From Bordetella parapertussis (GTDB taxonomy: Bacteria; Pseudomonadota; Gammaproteobacteria; Burkholderiales; SG8-41): a stretch of DNA of 45,094 nucleotides. Below are positions 34,397-43,033 of the stretch, piece after piece. The translations under genes and the position numbers were made by a program. Position 1 is the first letter of the stretch; each line of letters begins with the position of its first letter. The notes under the pieces were generated by a model. The model made no database searches. It was not told where the DNA came from and saw only the letters and a list, made by a program, of their open reading frames with translations. The DNA is taken from NCBI GenBank assembly GCA_945901405.1, contig CAMDLH010000028.1, forward strand, positions 1 through 45,094, given 5' to 3'.

Positions 34397-35131
34397 CTAA
34401 AGTTTGTAGCCCCGGTGCAGGGCAACCACACCAGCGGCAAGGTTAAAGTACTCGACGCGCTCGAAACCGGCATCGATCATCATCTGTTTTAGAGCCTCCT
34501 GATCGGGATGCATGCGTATCGACTCGGCGAGATAGCGATAACTATCGGCATCTTTCGCCACAACTTGACCGATGCGCGGCAGCACGCTGAACGAATACGC
34601 GTCGTAGACAGGTTTCAACGGCTTCCATACTTGCGAGAATTCAAGCACCAGCAGGCGCCCGCCGGGCCGCAGCACGCGAAACATTTCGGCCAGCGCCGCA
34701 TCCTTGTGCGTCATGTTGCGCAGGCCGAAAGCAACACTCACACAATCGAATGAATTTGAATGGAACGGCAGCTTCTCGGCGTCACATTGCGCGGCGGGGG
34801 TAAGCGTGCCCGAATCAATCAGCCGGTCGCGGCCGATGGTGAGCATGGCGTTGTTGATATCGGTCAGGACCACCAGACCGGACGGGCCGACACGCTTGAC
34901 GAATTCGCGCGAAAGATCAGCCGTGCCGCCCGCGACATCGAGCACACGTTCGCCCGGCCGCACGTAGCTTTGCTCGATGGTGAATTTTTTCCACAGCCGG
35001 TGCAGCCCGCCCGACATCAGATCGTTCATCAGGTCGTAGCTGCCCGCGACCGAACTGAACACGCCCTCGACCTTGCGCGCTTTTTCGGACTCGTCTACTT
35101 GCTGGTAGCCGAAGTGGGTCTTGTTGGTCAT
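34397..35131 (-). CDS. ubiE: UbiE, demethylmenaquinone/ubiquinone C-methyltransferase
   Basis: Protein of 244 residues from ATG 35131 ([20 protein letters not shown]); an in-frame extension upstream reads through the repeat at 35138 and is rejected. UbiE C-methylates the quinone ring with SAM. The SAM motif is [15 protein letters not shown], with [20 protein letters not shown] and [20 protein letters not shown] as UbiE signatures. The tail [14 protein letters not shown] is conserved. First gene of the ubi cluster on this strand. Confidence 0.96.
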   Translation of the reverse strand: MTNKTHFGYQQVDESEKARKVEGVFSSVAGSYDLMNDLMSGGLHRLWKKFTIEQSYVRPGERVLDVAGGTADLSREFVKRVGPSGLVVLTDINNAMLTIGRDRLIDSGTLTPAAQCDAEKLPFHSNSFDCVSVAFGLRNMTHKDAALAEMFRVLRPGGRLLVLEFSQVWKPLKPVYDAYSFSVLPRIGQVVAKDADSYRYLAESIRMHPDQEALKQMMIDAGFERVEYFNLAAGVVALHRGYKL

Positions 35132-35137
35132 TTCAAG

Positions 35138-35209
35138 TGCGTGAAGGGTGAGGGGTGAGGTGTGAGGCCAACAGTTGTCGCGGTATTGCGCCTCACGCTT
35201 CACGCCTCA
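35138..35209. repeat. GTGAAGG/GTGAGG-type inverted repeat, copy 2
   Basis: Units GCGTGAAGGGTGAGGGGTGA and GGTGTGAGGC face CGCCTCACGCTTCACGCCTC across about 25 bp. The cluster fills the ubiE-DUF971 gap, and the DUF971 stop codon (complement of 35207-35209) lies inside it. Confidence 0.75.
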
Positions 35210-35578
35210 CTCGCGCGTAGCGCCCGCCTCCTTCAACCGCTGCAAATAATGCGCCCACATCTCATCCTGGCGCAAGCCGTAATCGTAGAGCAGATCCCAC
35301 GAATAGATACCCGTGTTGTGCCCGTCGGAGAAATTGAGCTGCACGGCGTAGCTGCCGACCGGCTCGATAGCCTTGATCTCGACGTTCTGTTTGCCGACTT
35401 GCAGCACTTCCTGGCCGGGGCCATGGCCACGCACCTCGGCGGAGGGCGAATGCACGCGCAGAAATTCGCAGGTCAGCTTGAATGTTTTCCCGTCGGCGAA
35501 CGAAATTTCGAGAACGTTCGACTTCTGGTGCAACTTGATTTCGGTGGGAACAGGAACGTCTTTGGTGAGGCCGGCCAC
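35207..35578 (-). CDS. DUF971-family protein
   Basis: Protein of 123 residues from GTG 35578. The DUF971 (GBBH-like) fold is seen in PTEIKLHQKSNVLEISFADG, the C-terminal EPVGSYAVQLNFSDGHNTGI and WDLLYDYG. These domains occur alone or in gamma-butyrobetaine hydroxylase and in Fe-S-cluster-related proteins; their role is unclear. Its stop codon is in the repeat cluster, so the C-terminal residues GATRE may be repeat-derived. It precedes the ubi cluster on the same strand but is separated from ubiE by the repeat. Confidence 0.9.
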   Translation of the reverse strand: MAGLTKDVPVPTEIKLHQKSNVLEISFADGKTFKLTCEFLRVHSPSAEVRGHGPGQEVLQVGKQNVEIKAIEPVGSYAVQLNFSDGHNTGIYSWDLLYDYGLRQDEMWAHYLQRLKEAGATRE

Positions 35579-35643
35579 GTTGCGCGCCTTCGCAGATTAT
35601 AGGAGGTGCATCATAACCCGGACATGCGGCAAACCCCAACAGC

Positions 35644-35748
35644 TTCACCGCAGAGGCGCAAAGACGCAGAGAACCCCCGCGGAGAAAACTCGGGAGCGTG
35701 CTTGGTGATCTCTGCGAAACCTCCGCGTCTCCGCGCCTCCGCGGTGAA
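35644..35748. repeat. Intergenic long hairpin repeat, GAGGCGCAAAG family, copy 3
   Basis: The left arm TTCACCGCAGAGGCGCAAAG continues with ACGCAGAGA. It opposes a right arm containing TCTCTGCGAAACCTCCGCGT and ending in CGCGCCTCCGCGGTGAA. Pairing is imperfect, unlike the perfect arms at 15122 and 20635, suggesting an older copy. Confidence 0.75.
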
Positions 35749-35757
35749 GTAATTGGG

Positions 35758-37374
35758 TTAAGCGTAAACGAACGTCCCGCGATCAAAGTCGCTTCCGCGC
35801 TCCAGCAGGTTGAGCAGCTTCGCGGTTTTTTGGCCGTCCTTGAACTCGATCATGCGTCCGCTCTGGAACCAGCCGGCGGGCAACACGATGGTGGCGGGCG
35901 TCGAAGGCACGGCGATTTCCGGCAGTATCAGCGCCTGCTCGAAATTCTGCCGACCCGACAGCGTGAAGTTCGATGGCCGCGCCATCACCGCCGTTGGTAT
36001 GCCGGGGAACATGCGCACGCCGCACTGAAACTCTTTCGATTCCTCGATGCGCAGCCACTGCACCATGCCGAGCCGATGCGTTTTGTCGCTGGAGCGCTGC
36101 ACCGCGAGCAACTGGTTGTGCGACAGGCGCATCGAGCCCGAGGGGTCGCGCAACATGCACATGAAACCCGATGAGCTTTGATTGAGTATCTGCCATTTCT
36201 CGGAACGGTACATCGCCGATTGCAGTATGGTTTGCGAGTGCGAGAGCGAGTAGCCCAGGCGATCCTGCTCCCACTTGTCGCGCGATGAAATCGTGCTGCC
36301 AGTGCCGCCGGTGGGCGTGGCCGGGGTCAGGCTCGCCACAAGCTTGTACGCGTCCTCGATGCCAAAACACACCGTCGCCGGATCGTCGGCGGGGTTGCGC
36401 GTTTCGCTGCGCAGCAGGCCCGCGCGGCACCACTGCACATAAAGCAGCATGACCAGGCTTTCGCAACCCGGCTGGCGCGCATCCTCGCCCAGGCCCAGTT
36501 GCGCCGGCGTATTGCCTTGCTTTAACAGATGGATGGTGTTGCGCAGCGTTTTTGAAAGCTGCTCCATGTCGAGATAACGCACGGCCAGGCCGGGCGTCAG
36601 GCGCTCGGGGAACGTCGCCGCGCAACTGCTGTTGAAGTCCACCGCGAGCGGCGGAATCTGGCTCGGCGGCACCGGCTGCGCGGATAGCCCCACCAGCGCC
36701 GCCCATTTGTCGAGCCAGCGCTGCACGAAATCCATCTGCCGCACCGACAACGAATACGGGTTGGCAAGATTACCGAGCAGTCCGTGCACATACGCTTCGG
36801 CGCAGCTCGAATCGGGTTCCTGTTTGGCGAACGTGTCCTGCACGCGGATGCGCGAGATGCCGTGATCCTCGGCAAACGCGAACAGCGCATGATATTCGCT
36901 CCACATCGCCGCCGGCGGCTGGCGATAAACATGATAGTGCGCGAACAAAGCGTGGTTGATGCAACGCAGGCGGCGCATGGTGATCAGTGCGGCGTAGGGT
37001 GCGACCGGCAGATCGCCTTCGCGATACGCATCGAGACAAAGTTGATAATTACCGCCGGTCTCGCGCCACAACGCGGTGACGCTGGCCCACGCGGCGGCAT
37101 CGGCCGCGTCAAGCGGCAGCGATTTGCCCAGATAACATTTCGCCAACTCGGCCTGCACGAACGTCACACTCGGTTTCATCGCCTCGAGAATTTTCAGGCG
37201 CTCGACCGGGGCGAGTTGTGCCGCGCTCAGCGCGGTGGTCTGTTCGTGCAACAGTTTGTGAGCATGCTGGATATTGGTGATCGGCAGTGATTGGATCCAG
37301 CGCGCGCAGTCCGCGCTGTCGCTGAACAGCAGGCTGGCTGTTTTTTGCGGACTCCAAAGGGGTTGAATGCTCAT
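35758..37374 (-). CDS. Conserved hypothetical protein with a PilZ-like C-terminal region
   Basis: Protein of 538 residues from ATG 37374 with a clear CGGAGG ribosome-binding site. The first 300 or so residues look helical (for example RLKILEAMKPSVTFVQAELA) with no recognised domain. In the C-terminal part, NQSSSG at 398-403 matches the N/DxSxxG half of the PilZ c-di-GMP motif, and the following beta-rich region with WLRIEESKEFQCGVRMFPG fits a PilZ barrel. The RxxxR half is not convincing (only one Arg before it). Such proteins may bind c-di-GMP or have lost binding. It is cytosolic by composition; role unknown. Confidence 0.65.
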   Translation of the reverse strand: MSIQPLWSPQKTASLLFSDSADCARWIQSLPITNIQHAHKLLHEQTTALSAAQLAPVERLKILEAMKPSVTFVQAELAKCYLGKSLPLDAADAAAWASVTALWRETGGNYQLCLDAYREGDLPVAPYAALITMRRLRCINHALFAHYHVYRQPPAAMWSEYHALFAFAEDHGISRIRVQDTFAKQEPDSSCAEAYVHGLLGNLANPYSLSVRQMDFVQRWLDKWAALVGLSAQPVPPSQIPPLAVDFNSSCAATFPERLTPGLAVRYLDMEQLSKTLRNTIHLLKQGNTPAQLGLGEDARQPGCESLVMLLYVQWCRAGLLRSETRNPADDPATVCFGIEDAYKLVASLTPATPTGGTGSTISSRDKWEQDRLGYSLSHSQTILQSAMYRSEKWQILNQSSSGFMCMLRDPSGSMRLSHNQLLAVQRSSDKTHRLGMVQWLRIEESKEFQCGVRMFPGIPTAVMARPSNFTLSGRQNFEQALILPEIAVPSTPATIVLPAGWFQSGRMIEFKDGQKTAKLLNLLERGSDFDRGTFVYA

Positions 37375-37523
37375 ATTTGCCTCCGTATTGCTGGTGTGTT
37401 TTTACAATCGCGTAACAATTCGCTTACAACGCCCGCAGGCTAGTCCCGCAAGCGCATTGATGGGTGTGAACTAAATCACAAGTTTGCCGCTAAATCAGGC
37501 CAAACGCGTAAAAATGCACACTT

Positions 37524-37937
37524 TCATCCAGATGTCAGCCGCGCCGCAAGTACGCGCGCGATGCGTGCAGGCAGATCCGGCGGCGCAAGCGCCCGCGCGG
37601 CACGCTGGCGCTCGCCCCAGATCGACTGCGGAAAATGCGCATCACCGTTAAAGCGCGCGATCACATGCCAGTGCACATGCGGCGTGAAATTGCCGAGACT
37701 GGCGATGTTGATCTTGTCGGGCTTGAGCAACTCACGCAGCACGGCCTCGACGGCGAACACAGTGTTCATGCAATGCGCGCGATCTACTGGCGCGAGATCG
37801 GTCATTTCCTTGACGTGCTGGTTCCAGATCAAGCGGCAATAGCCGGGGTAATCGGGTTCTTCGATGTAGACCACGCGCAGGAGTTCGTCGCGATAAAGGA
37901 TTTGGCCGCCTTCGGTGTTGCAGAGGTCGCAGGTCAC
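37524..37937 (-). CDS. HIT-family nucleotide-binding protein
   Basis: Protein of 137 residues from GTG 37937, overlapping the DUF3683 gene stop by 4 bp. HIT proteins hydrolyse nucleoside phosphoramidates or dinucleoside polyphosphates through a histidine triad, here H87-V-H89-W-H91. The N-terminal [20 protein letters not shown] holds two cysteines that resemble a zinc pair of Hint-like enzymes. The tail of about 30 residues is Ala/Arg-rich. It is co-transcribed with the upstream dehydrogenase, a pairing common in betaproteobacteria. Confidence 0.9.
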   Translation of the reverse strand: MTCDLCNTEGGQILYRDELLRVVYIEEPDYPGYCRLIWNQHVKEMTDLAPVDRAHCMNTVFAVEAVLRELLKPDKINIASLGNFTPHVHWHVIARFNGDAHFPQSIWGERQRAARALAPPDLPARIARVLAARLTSG

Positions 37938-40900
37938 AGCAACACCCGCTCGATACCGCCGTGATTAGCCTTCGCCACGTAATCGGCCATCCAGTTTTTG
38001 CCCAGCAGGTGTTTTGCCATTTCGACGACGATGTAGTCGGCTTGCGTGCCGGAGTCGTCATCAAAACGCGCAAGCCCCTGCAAGCAGGACGGGCACGAGG
38101 TGAGTATCTTGATATCGCCCTTGAAGCCATCGGCGCGCAGTTCTCCAGCGCCCTTCTTCATTTCTTCTTCCTTGCGAAAGCGCACTTGCGTCGAGACATC
38201 GGGCCGCGTCACGGCAAGCGTGCCGGATTCGCCGCAACAACGCTCGTTCAACTCGACCTTCGTGCCCATGAGTTGATTCACCACCTTCAGCGGCTGATGC
38301 GTTTTCATCGGCGAGTGGCAGGGGTCGTGATACATGTAACGCACGCCATCCACGCCTTCGAGCTTCACACCCTTCTCCAGCAGGTATTCGTGGATGTCGA
38401 GCAAACGGCAGCCGGGGAATATTTTGTCGAATTCGTATTTCTGCAACTGATCCATGCAGGTGCCGCACGACACAATCACCGTCTTGATGTCGAGATAGTT
38501 CAGCGTGTGTGCGACGCGGTGAAACAACACGCGGTTGGCGGTGGTGATCGCCTGCCCGCGGTCGTTGTTGCCCGCCGCGGTTTGCGGGTAACCGCAACAC
38601 AGATAACCCGGCGGCAGCACGGTCTGTGCGCCGATGTGATAGAGCATCGCCTGTGTTGCGAGCCCCACCTGGCTGAACAAACGCTCGGAGCCGCAGCCGG
38701 GGAAATAAAACACCGCGTCGGAATCTTCGTTCACCTTCGCCGCGTCGCGTATCACCGGCACGATGCGCGCGTCCTCGATGTCGAGCAGCGCGCGCGAAGC
38801 CTGCTTCGGCAGGCCGCCGGGCATGGGCTTGTTGATAAAGTGAATCACCTGCGCCTTGATCGGCGCGCGGCCCACGGTGGCCGGCGGGCGCTCGGTCTGG
38901 CGCTGTATCAAGCCAAACGCGCGCGCCACTTTATGCGCCGCGCGCTGCGCCGAAAACCCCAATTTAATCATGAGGTTACGCATGACAGCAATGCGCGCCG
39001 GATCGGTGGCGTTAAGGAACTGCATCGCCGCCCACGCGCTCGGATTAAATTTGCGTTTGCGCTGGCGGCGCAGGAAATTACGCATCGCCACCGACACGTC
39101 GCCGAAATCGATATCGACCGGACACGGATTCAAACATTTGTGGCACACCGTGCAGTGCGCGGCGACATCATCGAATTCATCAAAATGTTCGAGCGAAATG
39201 CCGCGCCGCGTTTGTTCTTCGTACAAAAACGCCTCCACCAGCAAACTCGTGGCGAGAATTTTATTGCGCGGGCTGTAGAGCAAATTGGCGCGCGGCACAT
39301 GTGTGGCGCACACCGGCTTGCATTTGCCGCAGCGCAGGCAGTCCTTGATTGAATTGAGTATCGCGCCGCCATCGGATTGTTCGAGGATCAGACTCTCGGC
39401 ACCCAGCAGCGAGAAGCTCGGCGTGTAGGCGTTGTCGAGGTTCGCGCCCGCGAGCAGCTTGCCCTTGTTGAAATGCCCGTTGGGGTCAACCTTGTCCTTG
39501 TAAACCTTGAAATCGGCGACTTTTTCGTCGGACAGAAAGTCGATCTTGGTGATGCCGATGCCGTGCTCGCCCGACACCACGCCGCCCAGCGACTCCGCCA
39601 GCCGCATGATGCGCGCCACGGCCTCGGCGGCCTCTTGCAGCATTTCGTAGTTGTCGGAGTTGACCGGAATGTTGGTGTGCACGTTGCCGTCGCCCGCATG
39701 CATGTGCAGCGCCACGAACACGCGCCCGCGCAGCACGCGCTTGTGCGTGGCGTCTATTTCATCGAGCACCTTGGCGAAAGGCCTGCCGCTGAAAATATCC
39801 GCGAGCGGAGCGCGTGCTTCGGTTTTCCAGCTTACGCGCAGTTGGTGGTTTTGCAGGAGCTTCCACCACGTAGGGCGCGAAGGGTGAAGGGGGAAGGGTG
39901 AATAGGCTTGCGGTGCGTCCGCTACCGCATCCGTGTCCAGATTAGTTAGCAGCCACTGCCAGTTTGTTCTTGTGTCGTTGATAAGTGTGCGTGCGCGTTC
40001 CACACGGTCACCGATCAGTTCGGCTGTCGCCACGGCGGTTTCGTGCTGCGTCACCGGCAACTCGCCGGCGAGGAACTCGTCCAGCGCGTCGAGCACACGC
40101 AGCTTGTTCTTGATCGACAGCTCGATGTTGATGCGCTCGATGCCGTCGGAGTAGCCGCCCAGGCCTTCGAGCGGAATCACCACGTCTTCGTTGATCTTGA
40201 AGGCGTTGGTGTGGCGTGAGATCGCGGCGGTGCGCGCGCGGTCAAGCCAGAAGGTCTTGCGCGCCTCGGGCGTGACGGCGATGAAACCCTCGCCGCCGCG
40301 CGCGTTGGCGATGCGCACCACATGCGAGGCCGCGGCGGCCACCGCGTCGTCGTTGTCACCGACGATGTCGCCGACGAGGATCATCTTCGGGCGGCCCGCG
40401 CGCCGCGCTTTGGTCGCATAACCGACGGCGCGAATGTAACGCTCGTCCAGGTGTTCAAGGCCCGCCAGCGCCACATCGGCATTGCCGTCGAGATAATTCT
40501 TGATCTCGACAATCGAGGGCACCGCGTCGTGAATTTCGCCGAAGAACTCAAGACACACCGTGCGTATCGCCGGCGGCATTTTGTGCAGCACAAACGTTGC
40601 TTCGGTGATGATGCCGTCGCAGCCTTCTTTTTGCACGCCGGGCAGGCCGCCTAACACTTTGTCGGTGACATCCTTGCCCAGGCCCTTCTTGCGGAACGTC
40701 TCACCGGGGATTTCGAGCAATTCCGGCTCTCCACGTGGCGTCTTGCCGTCGGCGGCAAAGCGAGTGACACGAAACCGTGCAACAGGCATGTCATGAATCT
40801 TGCCCATGTTGTGTTCCAGCCGCTCGACGAGCATCCACTCCGCATCCGGCGTCACCATGCGCCACGAGGCAAGGTTGTCGAGCGCGGTGCCCCACAGCAC

Positions 40901-41758
40901 GGCTTTTTTACCGCCGGCGTTCATCGCGACGTTGCCGCCGATGCATGAGGCATCGAGCGAAGTCGGATCACAGGCGAATATCAGCCCGGCGTGCTCGGCG
41001 GTCTCGGTCGCGCGCTTGGTCACCACACCCGCGCCGCAACGCACGGCCGCGACCTTGCGCGTCATCCCCGGCAGCAGCGTCTCGTTGATGAGTTCGAGGC
41101 GGTCGAGCTTTTCGGTGTTGATCACCGCTGACATCTTGGTCAGCGGAATCGCGCCGCCGGTGTAACCCGTGCCGCCGCCGCGCGGAATGATCGTCAGGCC
41201 CAGATTAATGCAAGCACGCACGATGTAGGCGACTTCCTCGGCGGTGTCCGGGTGTATCACCACGAACGGATATTCGACGCGCCAGTCGGTGGCGTCCGTC
41301 ACATGCGACACGCGCGCCATGCCGTCGAATTGCACGTTGTCGCGATGCGTCACCTTGCCGAGCAAATGCATGGTTTTTTTGCGCAACGCGCGCGTGGCTT
41401 CAAGCTCGGTCGCGAATGCATCGACTGCCTTGCGCGCGGCGGCGAGCAGCCCGGCCACGCGCGCATCGTCGTTCTGCCGCCGCGCGGCGATTTCATCGAG
41501 CCGCCCGTTCATGTCGGCGATCAATGCATCGCGGCGCTTCTGTTTGGCGAGCAGGTCGTCCTGGATGTACGGATTGCGCGACACCACCCACATATCGCCC
41601 AGCACCTCGTAAAGCATCTTCGCCGAGCGCCCGGTGCGCCGCTCATCACGAAGCACGCTCAAAACGTCCCACATCGGCGCGCCCAGCAGACGGATGACGA
41701 TCTCGCGGTCGGAGAATGAAGTGTAGTTGTAGGGAATTTCGCGTAGACGCGCGCTCAT
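37934..41758 (-). CDS. DUF3683 FAD-linked oxidase with C-terminal Fe-S (CCG) domain
   Basis: Protein of 1274 residues from ATG 41758. An N-terminal DUF3683 region ([20 protein letters not shown]) of about 130 residues leads to an FAD-binding PCMH domain ([20 protein letters not shown]) and FAD-oxidase C domain ([20 protein letters not shown]). A 4Fe-4S pair follows ([11 protein letters not shown] and [14 protein letters not shown]), then two CCG domains ([35 protein letters not shown]). It resembles the YdiJ D-2-hydroxyglutarate dehydrogenase type but is about 250 residues longer; the substrate is likely a 2-hydroxy acid, by inference. [10 protein letters not shown] near residue 620 is encoded by a repeat-like sequence. 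Confidence 0.93.
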   Translation of the reverse strand: MSARLREIPYNYTSFSDREIVIRLLGAPMWDVLSVLRDERRTGRSAKMLYEVLGDMWVVSRNPYIQDDLLAKQKRRDALIADMNGRLDEIAARRQNDDARVAGLLAAARKAVDAFATELEATRALRKKTMHLLGKVTHRDNVQFDGMARVSHVTDATDWRVEYPFVVIHPDTAEEVAYIVRACINLGLTIIPRGGGTGYTGGAIPLTKMSAVINTEKLDRLELINETLLPGMTRKVAAVRCGAGVVTKRATETAEHAGLIFACDPTSLDASCIGGNVAMNAGGKKAVLWGTALDNLASWRMVTPDAEWMLVERLEHNMGKIHDMPVARFRVTRFAADGKTPRGEPELLEIPGETFRKKGLGKDVTDKVLGGLPGVQKEGCDGIITEATFVLHKMPPAIRTVCLEFFGEIHDAVPSIVEIKNYLDGNADVALAGLEHLDERYIRAVGYATKARRAGRPKMILVGDIVGDNDDAVAAAASHVVRIANARGGEGFIAVTPEARKTFWLDRARTAAISRHTNAFKINEDVVIPLEGLGGYSDGIERINIELSIKNKLRVLDALDEFLAGELPVTQHETAVATAELIGDRVERARTLINDTRTNWQWLLTNLDTDAVADAPQAYSPFPLHPSRPTWWKLLQNHQLRVSWKTEARAPLADIFSGRPFAKVLDEIDATHKRVLRGRVFVALHMHAGDGNVHTNIPVNSDNYEMLQEAAEAVARIMRLAESLGGVVSGEHGIGITKIDFLSDEKVADFKVYKDKVDPNGHFNKGKLLAGANLDNAYTPSFSLLGAESLILEQSDGGAILNSIKDCLRCGKCKPVCATHVPRANLLYSPRNKILATSLLVEAFLYEEQTRRGISLEHFDEFDDVAAHCTVCHKCLNPCPVDIDFGDVSVAMRNFLRRQRKRKFNPSAWAAMQFLNATDPARIAVMRNLMIKLGFSAQRAAHKVARAFGLIQRQTERPPATVGRAPIKAQVIHFINKPMPGGLPKQASRALLDIEDARIVPVIRDAAKVNEDSDAVFYFPGCGSERLFSQVGLATQAMLYHIGAQTVLPPGYLCCGYPQTAAGNNDRGQAITTANRVLFHRVAHTLNYLDIKTVIVSCGTCMDQLQKYEFDKIFPGCRLLDIHEYLLEKGVKLEGVDGVRYMYHDPCHSPMKTHQPLKVVNQLMGTKVELNERCCGESGTLAVTRPDVSTQVRFRKEEEMKKGAGELRADGFKGDIKILTSCPSCLQGLARFDDDSGTQADYIVVEMAKHLLGKNWMADYVAKANHGGIERVLL
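39876..39905. repeat. GAAGGGTGAAGG-type repeat captured in frame in DUF3683 gene
   Basis: The segment reads GCGAAGGGTGAAGGGGGAAG followed by GGTGAATAGG, close to the repeat at 35138. It is translated in frame on the minus strand as [10 protein letters not shown]. No opposing arm was seen inside the gene. Confidence 0.6.
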
Positions 41759-41795
41759 GGCAAGAACTCGATTAAAAACAGCATATTACCGCAAT

Positions 41796-41843
41796 GCAGC
41801 AGTCACGCTGTCAGCACCGCTTTCGGGGAGAATTTACCAAGCG
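41796..41843. repeat. Left direct repeat: relic copy of the yqaA 3' end
   Basis: GCAGCAGTCACGCTGTCAGC followed by ACCGC (41796-41820) matches 42538-42562 at 24 of 25 bases, and AATTTACCAA at 41831-41840 matches 42582-42591. On the minus strand it encodes GKFSPKAVLTA-stop against GKFARYWVIAVLTV-stop in yqaA. It lies left of the HigBA module. Confidence 0.8.
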
Positions 41844-41860
41844 TAATGACACCGTACCAA

Positions 41861-41878
41861 TAACATGCATGTTATACT
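41861..41878 (+). promoter_or_regulatory. Extended -10 and palindromic operator of the HigBA module
   Basis: TAACATGCATGTTA (41861-41874) is a perfect 14-bp palindrome. It overlaps TGTTATACT (41870-41878), an extended -10. The predicted transcription start is about 41885, which is the toxin start codon, so the mRNA would have no leader. The antitoxin probably binds the palindrome. Confidence 0.7.
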
Positions 41879-41884
41879 CTCGTG

Positions 41885-42208
41885 GTGTTCACGATTGCGT
41901 ACTTCAATTCCGCAGTAAAAGCCGGCGTGGAGGATGGCCCGACACGCTATGGGCGCGTTACGTTACGTTGCGCTGACTTTGCGAATGCTGGAACACGGGC
42001 CAAATCTGGGAATGCCGCACACTCGCGCGCTGGGTGGGGCCTGTTCGAGATTCGAGCCAAGGGTAGCGAAGGCATTGGACGCGCTTTTTATTGCGCGCGG
42101 ATCGGCCAGCGCATCGTGATACTTCACCAGTTTATCAAGAAGTCACAAAAGACACCGGCGCGCGAGATTCGTATCGCGCGCGCTCGCTTGAAGGAGATCG
42201 ACGCATGA
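41885..42208 (+). CDS. HigB/RelE-type toxin, open frame with a scrambled centre
   Basis: An open frame of 107 residues from GTG 41885 (another GTG at 41882). Residues 1-17 (FTIAYFNSAVKAGVED) and from GLFEIRAKGSEGIGRAFYCA to the end match phage-derived RelE/HigB toxins. The 34 residues between, 41936-42037, do not; the missing homology is found in the other two frames, as WPDTLWARYV and then LTLRMLEHGPNLGMPHTRAL. Three indels explain this: loss of a T near 41935, a 5-bp CGTTA duplication at 41956-41965, and loss of a G in 42036-42039. They sum to +3, so the frame re-enters. Activity is doubtful. The stop overlaps the antitoxin ATG. Confidence 0.75.
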   Translation: MFTIAYFNSAVKAGVEDGPTRYGRVTLRCADFANAGTRAKSGNAAHSRAGWGLFEIRAKGSEGIGRAFYCARIGQRIVILHQFIKKSQKTPAREIRIARARLKEIDA

Positions 42209-42525
42209 AAAACATTCAGACCAAGGGCTACGCGCCTATTCCATTCGATCCGCGCGCGGCGCTGGCACGGGAAATGAAGAAACCCGGTTTTCGCCAGGCT
42301 TACGTCGCGATCAGCGAGGAGTTCGCCACCCTGGATGCGCTGCTCGATGCCCGGCGCGATGCTGGTCTCACGCAGGCGCAGGTAGCCGCGCGCATGGGCG
42401 TCAAGCAGTCGGCACTGGCACGCATCGAGGCAAGCTTGTTGTCGCGCAGGCATTCGCCGTCACTAGCCACACTACGCAAATATGCCGAAGCTGTTGGCCG
42501 GCGGCTGGAAATTCGGTTGGTCTGA
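42205..42525 (+). CDS. XRE-family antitoxin, HigA-like
   Basis: Protein of 106 residues from ATG 42205 with an AAGGAG ribosome-binding site; the ATGA overlap couples it to the toxin. The helix-turn-helix is at about 53-80 (LTQAQVAARMGVKQSALARI), followed by the family segment SPSLATLRKYAEAVGRRLEI. It should bind the palindrome at 41861. The order toxin-then-antitoxin is that of HigBA. The reading frame looks intact, in contrast to the toxin. Confidence 0.9.
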   Translation: MKNIQTKGYAPIPFDPRAALAREMKKPGFRQAYVAISEEFATLDALLDARRDAGLTQAQVAARMGVKQSALARIEASLLSRRHSPSLATLRKYAEAVGRRLEIRLV

Positions 42526-42537
42526 GGAAGTAAGACC

Positions 42538-42591
42538 GCAGCAGTCACACTGTCAGCACCGCGATTACCCAGTAGCGCGCAAATTTACCAA
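42538..42591. repeat. Right direct repeat: 3' end of yqaA
   Basis: This is the functional copy of the sequence repeated at 41796-41840. It forms the last codons and stop of yqaA (complement of 42545-42547) plus a few bases after it. The two copies are about 740 bp apart and bracket the HigBA module. Confidence 0.8.
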
Positions 42592-42940
42592 CCGCGATAA
42601 ACAACGCCGACAGCCATGGATTAAGCCGCAGCCAGCCAGCGGCCACGCACAGCGGATCGCCAATGATGGGCACCCACGACAGCAACAACGCCGGCGTGCC
42701 GTACTTTTGAATCGCGGCCAGGCCCTTGAGTTTCACGCGCTGCGGAATCACGCGTCCGATCACATACGACGACAGGCCGCCGAGCGTGTTGCCGAGTGTC
42801 GCCACGCCAAGCGCGACCCACAGTTGATCCGGATGCAGCTTGAGCACGCCGAACAACACCGCCTCCGAGCCGCCGGGCAGCAGGGTGGCCGCAAGAAAAC
42901 TGCTGGCGAATAGTGTCCAGAGGCTGGTGGTGACGTCCAT
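42545..42940 (-). CDS. yqaA: YqaA-family (DedA-like) membrane protein
   Basis: Protein of 131 residues from ATG 42940. Four hydrophobic segments and the SNARE-associated/DedA-like features FLAATLLPGGSEAVLFGVLK, VATLGNTLGGLSSYVIGR and LLSWVPIIGDPLCVAAGWLR identify the YqaA group. DedA relatives take part in lipid (undecaprenyl phosphate) recycling and envelope homeostasis; YqaA itself has no firm function. Slightly short of the usual 140 or so residues. Its 3' end is duplicated on the far side of the adjacent HigBA module. Confidence 0.9.
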   Translation of the reverse strand: MDVTTSLWTLFASSFLAATLLPGGSEAVLFGVLKLHPDQLWVALGVATLGNTLGGLSSYVIGRVIPQRVKLKGLAAIQKYGTPALLLSWVPIIGDPLCVAAGWLRLNPWLSALFIAVGKFARYWVIAVLTV

Positions 42941-42998
42941 GAGAGGCTCGCACTATAGGCGGGGCATCGAATCGTAGCAATCGCAGGCTCAGCTATTC

Positions 42999-43027
42999 CT
43001 GACAAATAAGGTAGAAATTCTTACAAT
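42999..43027 (+). promoter_or_regulatory. Sigma-70 type promoter of the abrB-like antitoxin
   Basis: CTGACA (42999-43004), a 17-bp spacer and TACAAT (43022-43027) form a good promoter, 5/6 at each hexamer. The expected start, 7 bp after the -10, is base 43034, which is the A of the gene's ATG. No Shine-Dalgarno is present. A leaderless transcript is therefore predicted. Confidence 0.7.
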
Positions 43028-43033
43028 CAAAGT

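Noticed and set aside
15122..35748. CRISPR array made of the regular short units in the hairpin repeats
   Set aside because: There are no evenly spaced direct repeats with unique spacers and no cas genes; the units form inverted arms instead.
37961..39352. Long plus-strand open frame (463 codons) opposite the DUF3683 gene
   Set aside because: It is antisense to a clearly real gene with Fe-S and CCG motifs, and its Arg/His-rich composition is typical of shadow frames in GC-rich DNA.
41771..41789. A further copy of the AT-rich motif upstream of the DUF3683 gene
   Set aside because: Only 13 of 19 positions match (ATTAAAAACA...TTAC); too weak to count as a copy.
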